From Apteryx mantelli (taxonomy: Eukaryota; Chordata; Aves; Apterygiformes; Apterygidae), in contig NC_090016.1 in NCBI RefSeq assembly GCF_036417845.1, positions 62,001-126,000 of the forward strand: a stretch of DNA of 64,000 bases. The letters are read 5' to 3'. The position numbers and the translations under genes are program-made. Below, one piece after another: positions 1 to 11,700 of the stretch (position 1 is the stretch's first letter; each line of letters opens with the position of its first letter). The notes under the pieces were generated by a model. That model was not told the DNA's origin. It was given only the letters and a program-made list of their open reading frames with translations, and searched no databases.

Positions 1-225
1 GGGTTACTGGGAGGTGCTGGGGGTTTACTGGGAGGCACTGGGACGAGACTGGGGGCTACTGGGAGACACTGGGAGGCACTGGGGGGTTACTGGGAGGCAC
101 TGGGAGAGGGTAGGGAGCTACTGGGGGCCCTGGGGGTTACTGGGAGGCACTGGGGGGGTTACTGGGGGTTACTGGGAGGCACTGGGGGGGTTACTGGGGG
201 TTACTGGGAGGCGCTGGGAGGGGCC
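1..225. repeat. About 20-bp array, core GTTACTGGGAGGCACTGGG
   Basis: About ten degenerate units at the left edge, downstream of MRPL52. The same core recurs in reverse orientation at 56160-56750. Confidence 0.9.
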
Positions 226-485
226 GGGCTGGCGCCGGCGCGGGTCGCGTGCCTGGGCCGGGCGCCCGAGCGCTGAGCTCAGCGTTGCCGCACAGCTGGC
301 GCCGCCGGGGCCACATCTGGAGCGGGGGGGGGGGGGAGGGGAGGGGAGGGGAGGGGCCGGCACGTGATGGGGCCCAGGCGTCCGGGAGGCCCCCGCTCTC
401 CCCCCCCCCCTCCCCCCGCCCAAGGGGGCCCAGGCGTCCGGGCGCAAACAACAGTCGCTGGAGCAGAAGGATCGAACGCGGCTTT

Positions 486-491
486 TTTATT
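486..491 (-). terminator. MRPL52: Poly(A) signal of MRPL52
   Basis: AATAAA on the minus strand, about 91 nt after the stop codon. The 3'UTR between them contains three GGGCCCAGGCGTCCGGG minisatellite units. Confidence 0.8.
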
Positions 492-582
492 GATAGGAAG
501 GGCCCAGGCGTCCGGGCGGCCCCAGCGGGCCCAGGCGTCCGGGCGGCGTCGCTCCACGCGGGGGCCCAGGCGTCCGGGTTCC

Positions 583-2440
583 TCACTGGTTCTTACTGGG
601 CGGCGCTGGGGAGCCCTTGGGGCGCAGGCGGGTGCTGGGGGCGGCCGGGGGGGGCTTCGGCCGCGCTGCCGCCTCCAGGCTCTGGCTCAGCTGCACCGCC
701 CGCCGCTGCCGGGGGGGGGGGGAGGGAGTCAGCGGGGCCCAGGCGTCCGGGGAAGGGGCCCAGGTGTCCGGGAAAGGGGCCCAGGTGTCCGGAAAAGGGG
801 CCCAGGCGTCCGGGAAAAGGGGCCCAGGCGTCCAGGGAAGGGGCCCAGGTGTCCGGGAAAAGGGGCCCAGGCGTCCAGGGAAGGGGCCCAGGTGTCCGGG
901 AAAAGGGGCCCAGGCGTCCGGGAAAGGGGCCCAGGTGTCCGGAAGAAGGGCCCAGGAGTCCAGGGGAGGGACCCAGGCATCCGGGAAGGGGCCCAGGTGT
1001 CCAGGAAGGGGCCCAGGCGTCCGGGGAAGGGCCCAGGCGTCCGGGGAAGGGGCCCAGGCGTCCGGCCCCCCCCCATTACTCACTGCAAAGGCCTCATTCT
1101 CCTGCAGCCGCCGAATTTGTCCCTTCCACAGCGGAGCCGGACGACCATCTTGGGGGGGGGGGGAGGAAAGAGGGGCGTCAGGGCCCAGGCGTCCGGGCGG
1201 CCCCCACCCCACCTCCGAGGGGGGGGGGAGGGGGGAGCAGAGCCCCCCCCCCCCCCATGAGGGACCCAGGCGTCCGGGCGGCTTCTCACCCACGAAGGAC
1301 CAATCCGGGAGGTCGCGCAGGGGCCCGTAACCGGCCGTGCTGGGGGCGAAGCCCTGCCTGGGGGGGGAGGGGGGAGAATGAGGGGCCCAGGCGTTCGGGG
1401 AGACCCGGTCCATCCCCATCCCCACACACCCAGGGGGCCCAGGCATCTGGGGAAGGGGCCCAGGTGTCCGGGGAAAGGGCCCAGGTGTCCGGGAAGGGGC
1501 CCAGGTGTCCGGGAAGGGACCCAGGTGTCCAGGAAGGGGCCCAGGCGTCCGGGAAGGGGCTCAGGCATCCGGGAAAAGGGCCCAGGCGTCCGGGAAAAGG
1601 GCCCAGGCGTCCGGGGAAGGGGCCCAGGCATCCGGGAAAAGGGCCCAGGCGTCCGGGAAAGGGGCCCAGGTGTCCGGGAAGGGGCCCAGGCATCCGGGAA
1701 AAGGGCCCAGGCGTCCGGGGAAGGGGCCCAGGCATCCGGGAAAAGGGCCCAGGCATCCGGGAAAGGGGCCCAGGTGTCCGGGAAGGGGCCCAGGCGTCCG
1801 GGAAAGGGGCCCAGGCATCCGGGGAGGGGCCCAGACGTCCGGGGAAGGGGCCCAGGCGTCCGGGAAAGGGGCCCAGGCGTCCGGGAAGGGGCCCAGGTGT
1901 CCGGGGGAGGGACCCAGGCGTCCGGGAAGGGACCCAGGTGTCCGGGGAAGGGGCCCAGGTGTCCGGGGAAAGGGCCCAGGTGTCCGGGGAAGGGGCCCAG
2001 GTGTCCGGGACGACACCCCTCCCCCCCCCACAGCCCCCCTCGCCCCTCCCCCCCCCCAGGGGGCCCAGGCGTCCCGGCTCACTCCACTCTCCATTGGCCC
2101 ATGCGCTGGTGGGGGCGGGGCAGGGCGCTCTGCGTCCGGGCCCGGAGCTCCGCTGGGGGAGGGAGGGGCGGGGCGAGGTTGGGGGCGGGGCCAAGATAGC
2201 CACACCCCCTTTCAGACCCCGCCCCTGCACTCATCGCCCCGCCCCCCTACAACTCTCCTTCCCCCCCCCCAACCCTTCGCACTCCCCCTTTTTGGCCCCC
2301 TCCCCCGCGCCGTAGCCCAGCCCGGCCCCTCCCTAAGCCACGCCCCTCCCCTAGGCCCCGCCCCCGGACCAGGCCCCGCCCCCACCCCCCGCCGCGGTCG
2401 CCCCGGCTCTACCGATCCGCATGATCCTGCGCGCCGCCAT
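583..2440 (-). CDS. MRPL52: Mitochondrial ribosomal protein L52 (mL52), complete, 5 coding exons
   Basis: Structural protein of the mitochondrial large ribosomal subunit. Exons in transcript order are 2440-2413, 2152-2083, 1357-1290, 1148-1084 and 705-583. All have GT-AG borders and their phases agree, giving 354 nt and 117 aa (human about 123 aa). The diagnostic block is GYGPLRDLPDWSF followed by DGRPAPLWKGQIRRL, which matches remembered human [28 protein letters not shown]; the tail RLRPKGSPAPPSKNQ matches human ALKPKGASLKSPLPSQ. The first exon codes only nine residues and starts at a good Kozak ATG (GAGGCCATGG). The second exon was placed from a CCCTCCCCCAG acceptor and from phase, and carries the conserved GQWRVEQGF junction. 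The introns are almost wholly GGGCCCAGGCGTCCGGG minisatellite. The gene lies about 0.27 kb downstream of OXA1L on the same strand. In human, as I remember it, SLC7A7 sits between these two genes; it is not seen here. Confidence 0.95.
730..1068. repeat. Minisatellite GGGCCCAGGCGTCCGGG, MRPL52 intron 4
   Basis: About eighteen units of 17-20 bp with A-run length differences and GTGT/GCGT variants. Loose units also lie at 364-580. Confidence 0.95.
1385..2012. repeat. Minisatellite GGGCCCAGGCGTCCGGG, MRPL52 intron 2
   Basis: Over thirty units filling the intron between coding exons 2 and 3, same orientation as the array at 730-1068. Confidence 0.95.
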
Positions 2441-2712
2441 GGCCTCGGCCGGAAGTTGCGCCGCCCGCCGGAAGCAGCTCCGCAGGGAAGCCGGAAGTGG
2501 CCGCCGCTGCCGCCGCGACGTCACAGAGACGGGCGCCGCCATAACGCCGTACGGCAGCGGCGCGGGCGCCGCCATCTTGTCCCGCCCGCCATCTTGGCGG
2601 CGCCCGCTACTTACGGCGGCCGCGCGGCGCCAAAACGCGCAGCGCTTCCCCCCCCTCCCCCCCCACCCCAAGACAGACGGACAGAGGGGAGGTTTTTGGG
2701 GCGCAATGGGGC
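2441..2712 (-). promoter_or_regulatory. MRPL52 promoter and OXA1L-MRPL52 spacer
   Basis: Short CpG-rich spacer. It has three ETS-type CCGGAAG motifs (2449-2456, 2468-2475, 2491-2498) and two YY1-type GCCATCTTG motifs (about 2570-2579 and 2588-2596, read as CAAGATGGC on the minus strand). There is no TATA box. ETS plus YY1 is typical of housekeeping ribosomal and mitochondrial gene promoters (known of the class). The spacer ends at the OXA1L poly(A) signal. Confidence 0.65.
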
Positions 2713-2718
2713 TTTATT
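2713..2718 (-). terminator. OXA1L: Poly(A) signal of OXA1L
   Basis: AATAAA on the minus strand begins only eight bases after the OXA1L stop codon, so the 3'UTR would be extremely short. This is the only such signal noticed before the MRPL52 promoter. Confidence 0.75.
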
Positions 2719-2726
2719 GGGGCGCC

Positions 2727-5700
2727 TCAGCCGAGCGTGTCCTTCCAGGGGCGCTTGGGGGGCGGCGGGGCGGCGGGCGCCGGCCGCTCCAGCGGGTTCT
2801 GGGCGAAGGTCTGGCGCAGCGGCCCTGGGGGGAACAGACGGACGGACGGACACGTGAGCCGGGGGGGGGGGGGGTCGTGCAAGAGAGACCCACCCTTGTG
2901 CAAAACCCTTGTGCAACACCCTCGTGCAAGAGACCCTCGTGCAAGACCCTTGTGCAAGAGACCCTCGTGCAAGAACCACCCTCGTGCAAGAACCAGCCTT
3001 GTGCAACACCCGCCCTCGTGCAAGACCCTTGTGCAAGAACCGCCCTTGTGCAAGAACCAGCCTTGTGCAAGACCCTCATGCAAGAGAGATCCTCGTGCAA
3101 GATCCTTCCTCATGCAAGACCCTCCCTCGTGCAAGACCCTTGTGCAAAACCCTCGTGCAAGAGGAGCCCCTCGTGCAAGACCCCCCCTTGTGCAAAACCC
3201 TTGTGCAAGACCCTCATGCAAAAAACCCTCGTGCAAGAGAGACCCTCGTGCAAGAAAAACCCTCGTGCAAGACCCTCCCTCGTGCAAGACCCTTGTGCAA
3301 GAAAAACCCTCGTGCAAGACCCTCCCTCGTGCAAGACCCTTGTGCAAGAAAGACCCTCGTGCAAGACCCCCCCCTCGTGCAAGCCCCCCCCGCCGTCGTG
3401 CGAGGCGCCGCTCACCCTTGGCGGCCAGGGCCAGGTGGTTGCGGAGCCGCCACTCGCGCCGCTCGCGCTGCTGCGCCGCCTGCGCCTCCCGCCAGTCTGC
3501 GCACGGGGACACGCGGGCGTCACCCCGGGCGAGAAAGCCCCGCGCGCGACACCCCCCTCGTGCAAGAAAACCCCCTCGTGCAAGAAAACCCCCCTCGTGC
3601 AAGAAAACCCTCGTGCAAAAAACCCCCCTTGCGCAAAAAAAACTCATGCAAAAAAACCCTCGTGCAAAACCCCCTCGTGCAAAACCCCTGTGCAAAACCT
3701 CCTTGTGCAAAACCCCTTGTGCAAAACCCCCTTGTGCAAAACCCTTGTGCAAAACCTCCTTGTGCAAAACCCCCTTGTGCAAAACCCCCTTGTGCAAAAC
3801 CCCTTGTGCAAAACCCCTCGTGCAAAACCCCCTTGTGCAAAACCCCCTTGTGCAAAACCTCCTTGTGCAAAACCTCCTTGTGCAAAACCTCCTTGTGCAA
3901 AACCCCTTGTGCAAAACCCCTCGTGCAAAACCCCCTTGTGCAAAACCCCTCGTGCAAAACCCCCTCGTGCAAAACCTCCTCGTGCAAAACCTCTTGTGCA
4001 AAACCCCTTGTGCAAAACCCCCTTGTGCAAAACCCCTTGTGCAAAACCCCCTTGTGCAAAACCTCCTTGTGCAAAACCCCTTGTGCAAAACCTCCTTGTG
4101 CAAAACCCCCTTGTGCAAAACCCTTGTGCAAAACCTCCTTGTGCAAAACCCCCTTGTGCAAAACCCCCTTGTGCAAAACCCCTTGTGCAAAACCTCCTTG
4201 TGCAAAACCCCCTTGTGCAAAACCCCTTGTGCAAAACCCCTTGTGCAAAACCCCCTTGTGCAAAACCTCCTTGTGCAAAACCCCCTTGTGCAAAACCCCT
4301 TGTGCAAAACCTCCTTGTGCAAAACCTCCTTGTGCAAAACCTCCTCGTGCAAAACCTCCTTGTGCAAAACCTCCTTGTGCAAAACCTCCTTGTGCAAAAC
4401 CTCCTCGTGCAAAACCTCCTCGTGCAAAACCTCCTTGTGCAAAACCTCCTTGTGCAAAACCTCCTTGTGCAAAACCCCCTTGTGCAAAACCTCCTTGTGC
4501 AAAACCCCCTTGTGCAAAACCTCCTTGTGCAAAACCTCCTTGTGCAAAACCTCCTTGTGCAAAACCCCTTGTGCAAAACCTCCTTGTGCAAAACCTCCTT
4601 GTGCAAAACCTCCTTGTGCAAAACCTCCTTGTGCAAAACCTCCTCGTGCAAAACCTCCTCGTGCAAAACCCCTTGTGCAAAACCCCCTTGTGCAAAACCC
4701 CCTTGTGCAAAACCCCCTTGTGCAAAACCCCCTTGTGCAAAACCCCTTGTGCAAAACCTCCTTGTGCAAAACCTCCTTGTGCAAAACCCCTTGTGCAAAA
4801 CCCCCTTGTGCAAAACCTCCTTGTGCAAAACCTCCTTGTGCAAAACCCCCTTGTGCAAAACCCCCTTGTGCAAAACCTCCTTGTGCAAAACCCCCTTGTG
4901 CAAAACCCCTTGTGCAAAACCTCCTTGTGCAAAACCCCTTGTGCAAAACCCCCTTGTGCAAAACCCCCCCAATGCAACACCCCCCCGGTGCAAAACCCTT
5001 TTGCAACCCCCCCGGTGCAAACTGCTCGTGCAAACCCCTCGTGCAAGCCCCCCGCGCGTGCAACCCCCCCCCCCCGGGCGTGCTCACCCTTGCGGAGGGT
5101 CTGGAGGAGGCCGGGGGCTGCGGGGGCGGCGGGGGGGGCGGGGGGCGGCGGGGGGGGCAGGCCGAGGCGGGCGCGCAGCCCCGGCACCCGCAGCAGCCCC
5201 ACCTGCGCCAGGCTCACGGCGTTCGACGTCGCCCAGTACGTCAGGATGGCCTGGGGGGGGGACGGGGACGGACACACGGACGCAGCGCGGGGAGGGGGGG
5301 GGGGGTCACGGCCTCGTGCGAGGAACCGGCCCCCTCGTGCGAGGGAGCAGCCTCGTGCGAGGAATCGTCCTCGTGCAAGGAACTGCTCTCGTGCAAAAGA
5401 TCATCCTCGTGCAAGGAATCGTCCTCGTGCAAGGAATTGCTCTTGTGCAAGGGAGCATCCTCGTGCAAGGGAGCATCCTCGTGCAAGGAACTGCTCTTGT
5501 GCAAAGGATCATCCTTGTGCAAGGAACAGTCCTCGTGCAAGGAATCATTCTCGTGCAAGGAATTGCTCTCGTGCAAAAGATCATCCTCGTGCAAGGAATT
5601 GTCCTCGTGCAAGGAATTGCTCTTGTGCAAGGGAGCGTCCTCGTGCAAGGAACTGCTCTTGTGCAAGGGAGCGTCCTCGTGCAAGGAAGCATCCTCGTGC

Positions 5701-8700
5701 AAGGAAGCATCCTCGTGCAAGGAAACATCCTCATGCAAGGAATTGCTCTTGTGCAAGAAATTGCTCTTGTGCAAGGAATTGCTCTTGTGCAAAGAATTTC
5801 TCTCGTGCAAAGAAACATCCTCGTGCAAGGAACTGCTCTTGTGCAAGGGAGTGTCTTTGTGCAAGAGTGTGTCCTTGTGCAAGGGAGCATCCTCGTGCAA
5901 GGAATCGTCCTCGTGCAAGGAATTGTCCTCGTGCAAGGAACTGCTCTTGTGCAAAGAATTGCTCTTGTGCAAAGAAGCATCCTCGTGCAAGGAACTGCTC
6001 TTGTGCAAGAGTGTGTCCTCGTGCAAGGGAGCATCCTCGTGCAAGGGAGCATCCTCGTGCAAGGAATTGCTCTTGTGCAAGGGAGCGTCCTTGCGCAGGG
6101 AATTGTCCTCGTGCAAGAAAGCGTCCTTGTGCAAGGAAACACACTCGTGCAAGGGAGCGTCCTCGTGCAAGAGATCACTCTTGTGCAAGGAATCGTCCTT
6201 ACGTGAGGGAGCGTCCTCGTGCAAGGAATCGCTCTTGTGCAATGAGTGATCTTCATGCAAGGGAGCGTCCTCGTGCAAGGACTCGTCCTCGTGCAAGGAA
6301 TCGTCCCCGTGCAAGAGACCGTCCTCGTGCAAGGGATCGCTCTCGTGCAGGGGAGGGTCCTCGTGCAAGCCCCGCCCCCACGTGCAAGCCCCGCCCCCTC
6401 GCAAAGCCCCCCTCCATGCAAGCCCCACCCCCTCGTGCAAGCCCCACCCCGGGCCACCAAGCCCCACCCCCATGCGCCAAGCCCCGCCCCCTCGCCCCAA
6501 GCCCCACCCCCCCTTTGTGCCCCCCTCACTCACCACGGGGAAGAGGAGGAGCAGGAGGCGGAGCAAGCCCCACCCCCACGCACAAGCCCCGCCCCCCTCG
6601 CCCCAAGCTCCACCCCCCTTTGTGCCCCTCTCACTCACCACGGGGAAGAGGAGAGGCAGGAGGCGGAGCAAAGCCCCGCCCCCTTGCACAAGCCCCGCCC
6701 CCTCACCCCAAACCCCGCCCCACGCACAAGCCCCGCCCCCCTCGCCCCACAAGCCCCGCCCCCCCCTTTGCGCCCCCCCCTCACTCACCGCGGGGAAGTG
6801 GAGGATGAAGGGCAGGAAGAGGAGGGGCAGGAGGCGGAGCAACTGCCGGGCCGGCCCCGCCCCCTGGCTCGACACCCCCGTCTCCGCCCCCAGCTGCGGG
6901 TGGGCGGGGCCATAGGTGAGAGGGGGCGGGGCCAGAACCGACCCCACCCCCCCATAGAGCACCTATAGCCGCCCCCCCCCACCCGTATAGGAGCGACCAG
7001 ACCCCTCTCATTATATAGGGTCTATAGGCACCGCCCACCTATGGGGCACCTATAGGGGGTCACCCCAACCCCCTCCCGGTTTCTATAGGGTCTATAGTGC
7101 TCCCAGGTTCTCTATAGGGTTTGCAGGGTCCCTAAAGCTTCTATAGGATCCGTAGGGCCCCCAGGGCTTCTATAGGGTCTGTAAGGCCCCCACAGTTTCT
7201 ATAGGGCTCCCTGGGTTCCTATAGGGTCTATAGGACACCCAAGGTTTCTATATTGTTCATAGAATCCTTAAGTTTTCCGTAACATATGTAGAGCCCCCAG
7301 GGCTTCTATAGGGCCCCCACGGCTTCTACAAGTTCCATAGGACCCCCACAATTTCTATAGGAGCTATAAGGTTCCTAGGGTTTCTATAGTGTCTACAGGG
7401 TTTCTGGGGTTTCTAAAAGGTTTGCGGGGCCCCCAGAGTTTCTATAGGCTCTTTGGAGCGCACAGGTTTTCTATAGCATCTATAAGGTCCCCAGGGTTTC
7501 TACAAGATCCGTAAGGCCCCCAGGGTTTCTATAGGACCCCCAGAGCTTCTATAGGGTCTATAGGGTCTCCAAGGTTTCTGTAGGATCCATAGGGCCCCCA
7601 GGGTTCCTACGGGGTCTATAAGGCTCCAGAGTTTCTATAGGACCCCCAGGATTTCTATAGGATCTATAGTGTACCCAAGCTTTCTATAGCATTCATAAGG
7701 CTCCCATGGTTTCTATAAGGCCTGTAAGGCCCCCAGGGTTTCTATAGGGCTCCAGGGGCTTCTATAGGGTCTATAAGGCCCCCAGGGTTTCTATAGGGCT
7801 CCATGGGGCTCCCAGAGTTCTTACAAGGTCTATAGTGTACCCAGATTTTCTATAGCATCTGTAAGGCCCCCAGGGTTTCTACAGGGTCTATAGGGCCCCC
7901 AAGGTTTCCATAGGATCCATAGGGCCCCCAGGGTTTCTATGAGGTCTGTAGAGCCCCCGGGGTTTCTATAGGGTCTCCAAAGTTTCTATAGGGTCTATAG
8001 GACACCCAAGGTTCCTACAGGGTCTATAGAGCAGCCAGGTGTTCTATCGCATCTGTAAGGCCCCCAGAGTTTCTATAAGGTCTGTAAGGCCCCCAAGGTT
8101 TCTATAGGGTCTATAGGGCCCCTGGGGCTTCTATAGGACTCCAGGAGTTTCTACAGGGTCTATAGGACCCCCAATGTTTCTATAGGATCCAGAGGGCCCC
8201 CAGGGTTCCTGCGGGGTCTATAAGGCCCCCAAGTTTTTTATAGCATCTGTAAGGCCCCCAAGGTTCCTATAGGACGACAGAATTTCTATAGGGTCTCTAG
8301 AACCCCCAAGGTTTCTATAAGATCCATGAGGCCCCCAGGGTTCCTATAGGATCTATAGGGTGCCCAGATTTTCTATAGCATCTGTAAGGTCCCCAGGGTT
8401 CCTACAGGGTCTACAGAGCACCTGGGGTTTTTATAGCAACCATAAGACCCCCAGGGTTTCTATAGGGCCCCGGGGGTTTCTATAGGGCCCACAGGGCGCC
8501 GGGGCGGGTGCAGGGCGGTACCTCGAGGACGAGCCAGGTGGAGGCGGTGACGAGCAGCGGCAGCAGGTAAAGGGGGTCGGGAGCGGCCAAGTCGGGGAAC
8601 CAGGCGACGCCGCCGGTGCGGAAACCCGGGACCGGCACCGCTGCCATCCGCCGCAGCGCCACGAAGAAGGAGACGAACACGGGCGCCTGCGAACGACGAC

Positions 8701-11700
8701 CCCCCCCCGGAAACGGCGGCAGGGTCACCCGGACGCCTGGGCCCCTCCGGGGAACCTCCCCAAAGGGTCACCCGGACGCCTGGGCCCCTTCCCCGGATGC
8801 CTGGGCCCCTCGCCCGGACGCCTGGGCCCCTTCCCGGATGCCTGAGCCCCTTCCCGGACGCCTGGGCCCCTTCCCGGACGCCTGGGCCCCTCTTGGGAAC
8901 CCCCCAAAGGGTCACTCGGACGCCTGGGCCCCTCTTGGGAACCCCCCAAAGGGTCACTCGGACGCCTGGGCCCCTCCATGGACCCCTGGGCCCCTTCCCG
9001 GACACTTGAGCCCCTCCCTGGACGCCTGGGCCCCTTCCCCGGACACCTGGGCCCCTTTTCCCGGACGCCTGGGCCCCTTTTCCCGGACGCCTGGGCCCCT
9101 TCCCCGGACACTTGAGCCCCTTCCTGGATGCCTGGGCCCCTTTCCCGGATTCCTGGGCCCTTTTCCCGGACGCCTGGGCCCTTTTACCGGACGCCTGGGC
9201 CCCTCACTCGGACGCCTGGGCCCCTTCCCGGACTCCTGGGTCCCTTCCCGGACGCCTGGGCCACTTCCCGGACGCCTGGGTCCCTTTCCCGGACACCTGG
9301 GTCCCTTTCCCGGACACCTGGGTCCCTTCCCGGACTCCTGGGTCCCTTTCCCGGACTCCTGGGCCCCTTTCCCGGACGCCTGGGCCCCTGTCCCGGACGC
9401 CTGGGCCCCTTCCCGGACGCCTGGGCCCCTTTTACCAGACACCTGGGTCCCTTCCCCGGATGCCTGGGCCCCTTCCCGGACGCCTGGGCCCCTCCCGGAT
9501 GCCTGGGCCCCTTCCCCGGACACCTGGGCCCCTCCCAGATGCCTGGGCCCCTCCCGGACGCCTGGGTCCCTTCCCCGGACGCCTGGGCCCCTTCCCGGAC
9601 GCCTGGGCCCCTTCCCTGGACGCCTGGGCCCCCTCCTGGACGCCTGGGCCCCTTCCCGGACACCTGGGCCCCTTCAAAGAACCCCCCAAAGGGTCACTCG
9701 GACGCCTGGGCCCCTTCCCGGACGCCTGGGCCCCACCTGCACCAGGGGCACCAGGAAGCCCCGCAGCGGGTTGACGTCATGAGCCTTCTGATAGGCCGCC
9801 AGCTCCGTGTAGGCCAACGTCACTGCAAAGGGGGGGGGCGGGGCCAAGGTGGGGGCGGGGCCAGCTGCAGCCCCACCCCCAGCACCAGGCCCTGCCCCCT
9901 CCCAGAAGCCCCACCCCCTGCAAAAGGCTCCACCCCCAGCCTAAAGCCCCACGCCTGAGGCCCTGCCTCCCCACCCCAATAAGCCCCACCCCAATAAGCC
10001 CCACCCCCTTTGCAGAGGCCCCACCCCCTCTCCATAAGCCCCACCCACTCCACCTCTCCCCCAGCTAGCAGAGAGCTGCAGCCCCGCCTCTATCCCCCTC
10101 CTTAGCCCCACCCCCTTGTAGGCCACACCCTCCCAGAGGCCACACCCCCAGAACCCTTCTGAAGCCCCACCTCCTTCCCACAGGCCACGCCCCTCTCTGA
10201 AAACCACACCCCTCCCACATAGGCCCCGCCCCCTCCACCTCCCCCCAGCCCAGCAGCCCCTGCACCTCCCCTTCACCCCCCCTCTGTGTAGCCCCACCCC
10301 CTTTCTGGAAGCCACGCCCCATTCCCCCATAGGCCACACCCCCCTCTCCAGACCTCCCCTTCCCTCCACCCCCATGGCTCCACCCCCTTCAAGGCCACAC
10401 CCCTCCCTGGAAGCCCCACCTCCTCTACCCCTCCCCAGCCAGCAGCCCCCCGCACCTCCCAGAAGCTCCACCCCCCAACCCCTTCCCAAGCAGAGCCCCG
10501 CCCCCTCTTGTCAGCCCCGCCCCCTCCCGGTGGCCCCGCCCCCTCCACCCCCAAAAGGCCTCCCCAGGCCAGCAGCTCCCCCCTTGCACCTCCCAGAAGC
10601 CCGCCCACCACCCAGCAGAGCCCCGCCCCCTCCCAACTGAGACCCCGCCCCCTCCTGGCATAGCCACGCCCCCTCCGCAGTGGCCCCGCCCCTCCCCCAA
10701 AGGCCTCCCCAAGCCAGTAGCTCCCCCCTGCAACAACCCCTCCCTCTCCCAGCAGAGGCCCCGCCCCCTCCCAGCAGAGGCCCCGCCCCCTCCTGTCAGC
10801 CCCGCCCCCTCCCAGCAGAGGCCCCGCCCCCCATCCACCCCCATCCCCTCCCCAGGCCAGCAGCTCCCCCCCCCCCCGCAGCAGCCCCCTCCCGGCAGAG
10901 GCCCCGCCCCCATGGGGCAGAAGCCCCGCCCCCCGGCCGGGCAGAGGCCCCGCCCACCTTGCCGGGGGTCGCCGCGGCGGCGGGCGTCGCGCAGGCGCTG
11001 GCCCAGGCGCTGCAGGTGGGGCAGGTGGGGGGCCAGGCGGGCGGCCTGCCGCTGCGCCCCCAGGAGCAGGGGCAGCAGGGCCACCCGCGCCCCCGCCGTG
11101 CCTGCCCCACAGAGGCCCCGCCCCCCGGCGATGACGTCAGCACCCAGCCTCACAGCAGTGATGTCATCACCCACCCGCTGCCCCATAGCTGCCTCCCCGG
11201 GGGAGTTCCTGCCCCAGAGCGTCCTCCCAAGAGATTCTCCTGCCCATAGCATGGCTTCCTGCCCCATAGCTGCCTCCCCGGGGGGTTCCTGCCCCAGAGC
11301 GTCCTCCCAAGAGATTCTCCTGCCCCATAGCATGGCTTCCTGCCCCATAACTGCCTCCCCGGGGGGGTTCCTGCCCCAGAGCGTCCTCCCAAGAGATTCT
11401 CCTGCCCCATAGCATGGCTTCCTGCCCCAGAGCTGCTTCCCCGGGGGGGGTTCCTGCCCCAGAGCCACCTCCAGGAGATTCTCTTGCCCCATAGCAACCT
11501 TCTGGGGGGGGGCTCTGCCCCATAGCGTTCTCCCTGGGGGGGTTTCTGCCCCATAGCGTCCTCCCAAGAGGTTCTCCTGCCCCATAGCATGGCTTCCTGC
11601 CCCATATCTGCCTCCCGGGGGGTTCCTGCCCCATAGCCACCTCCCAGGAGATTCTCCTGCCCCATAGCATGGCTTCCTGCCCCATAGCTGCCTCCCCGGG

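Noticed and set aside
2421-6808. Open frames of over 1000 codons on both strands
   Set aside because: They arise because a 14-15 bp repeat lacks stops in several frames. They cross real OXA1L exons in the wrong frame or strand and code only low-complexity peptides.
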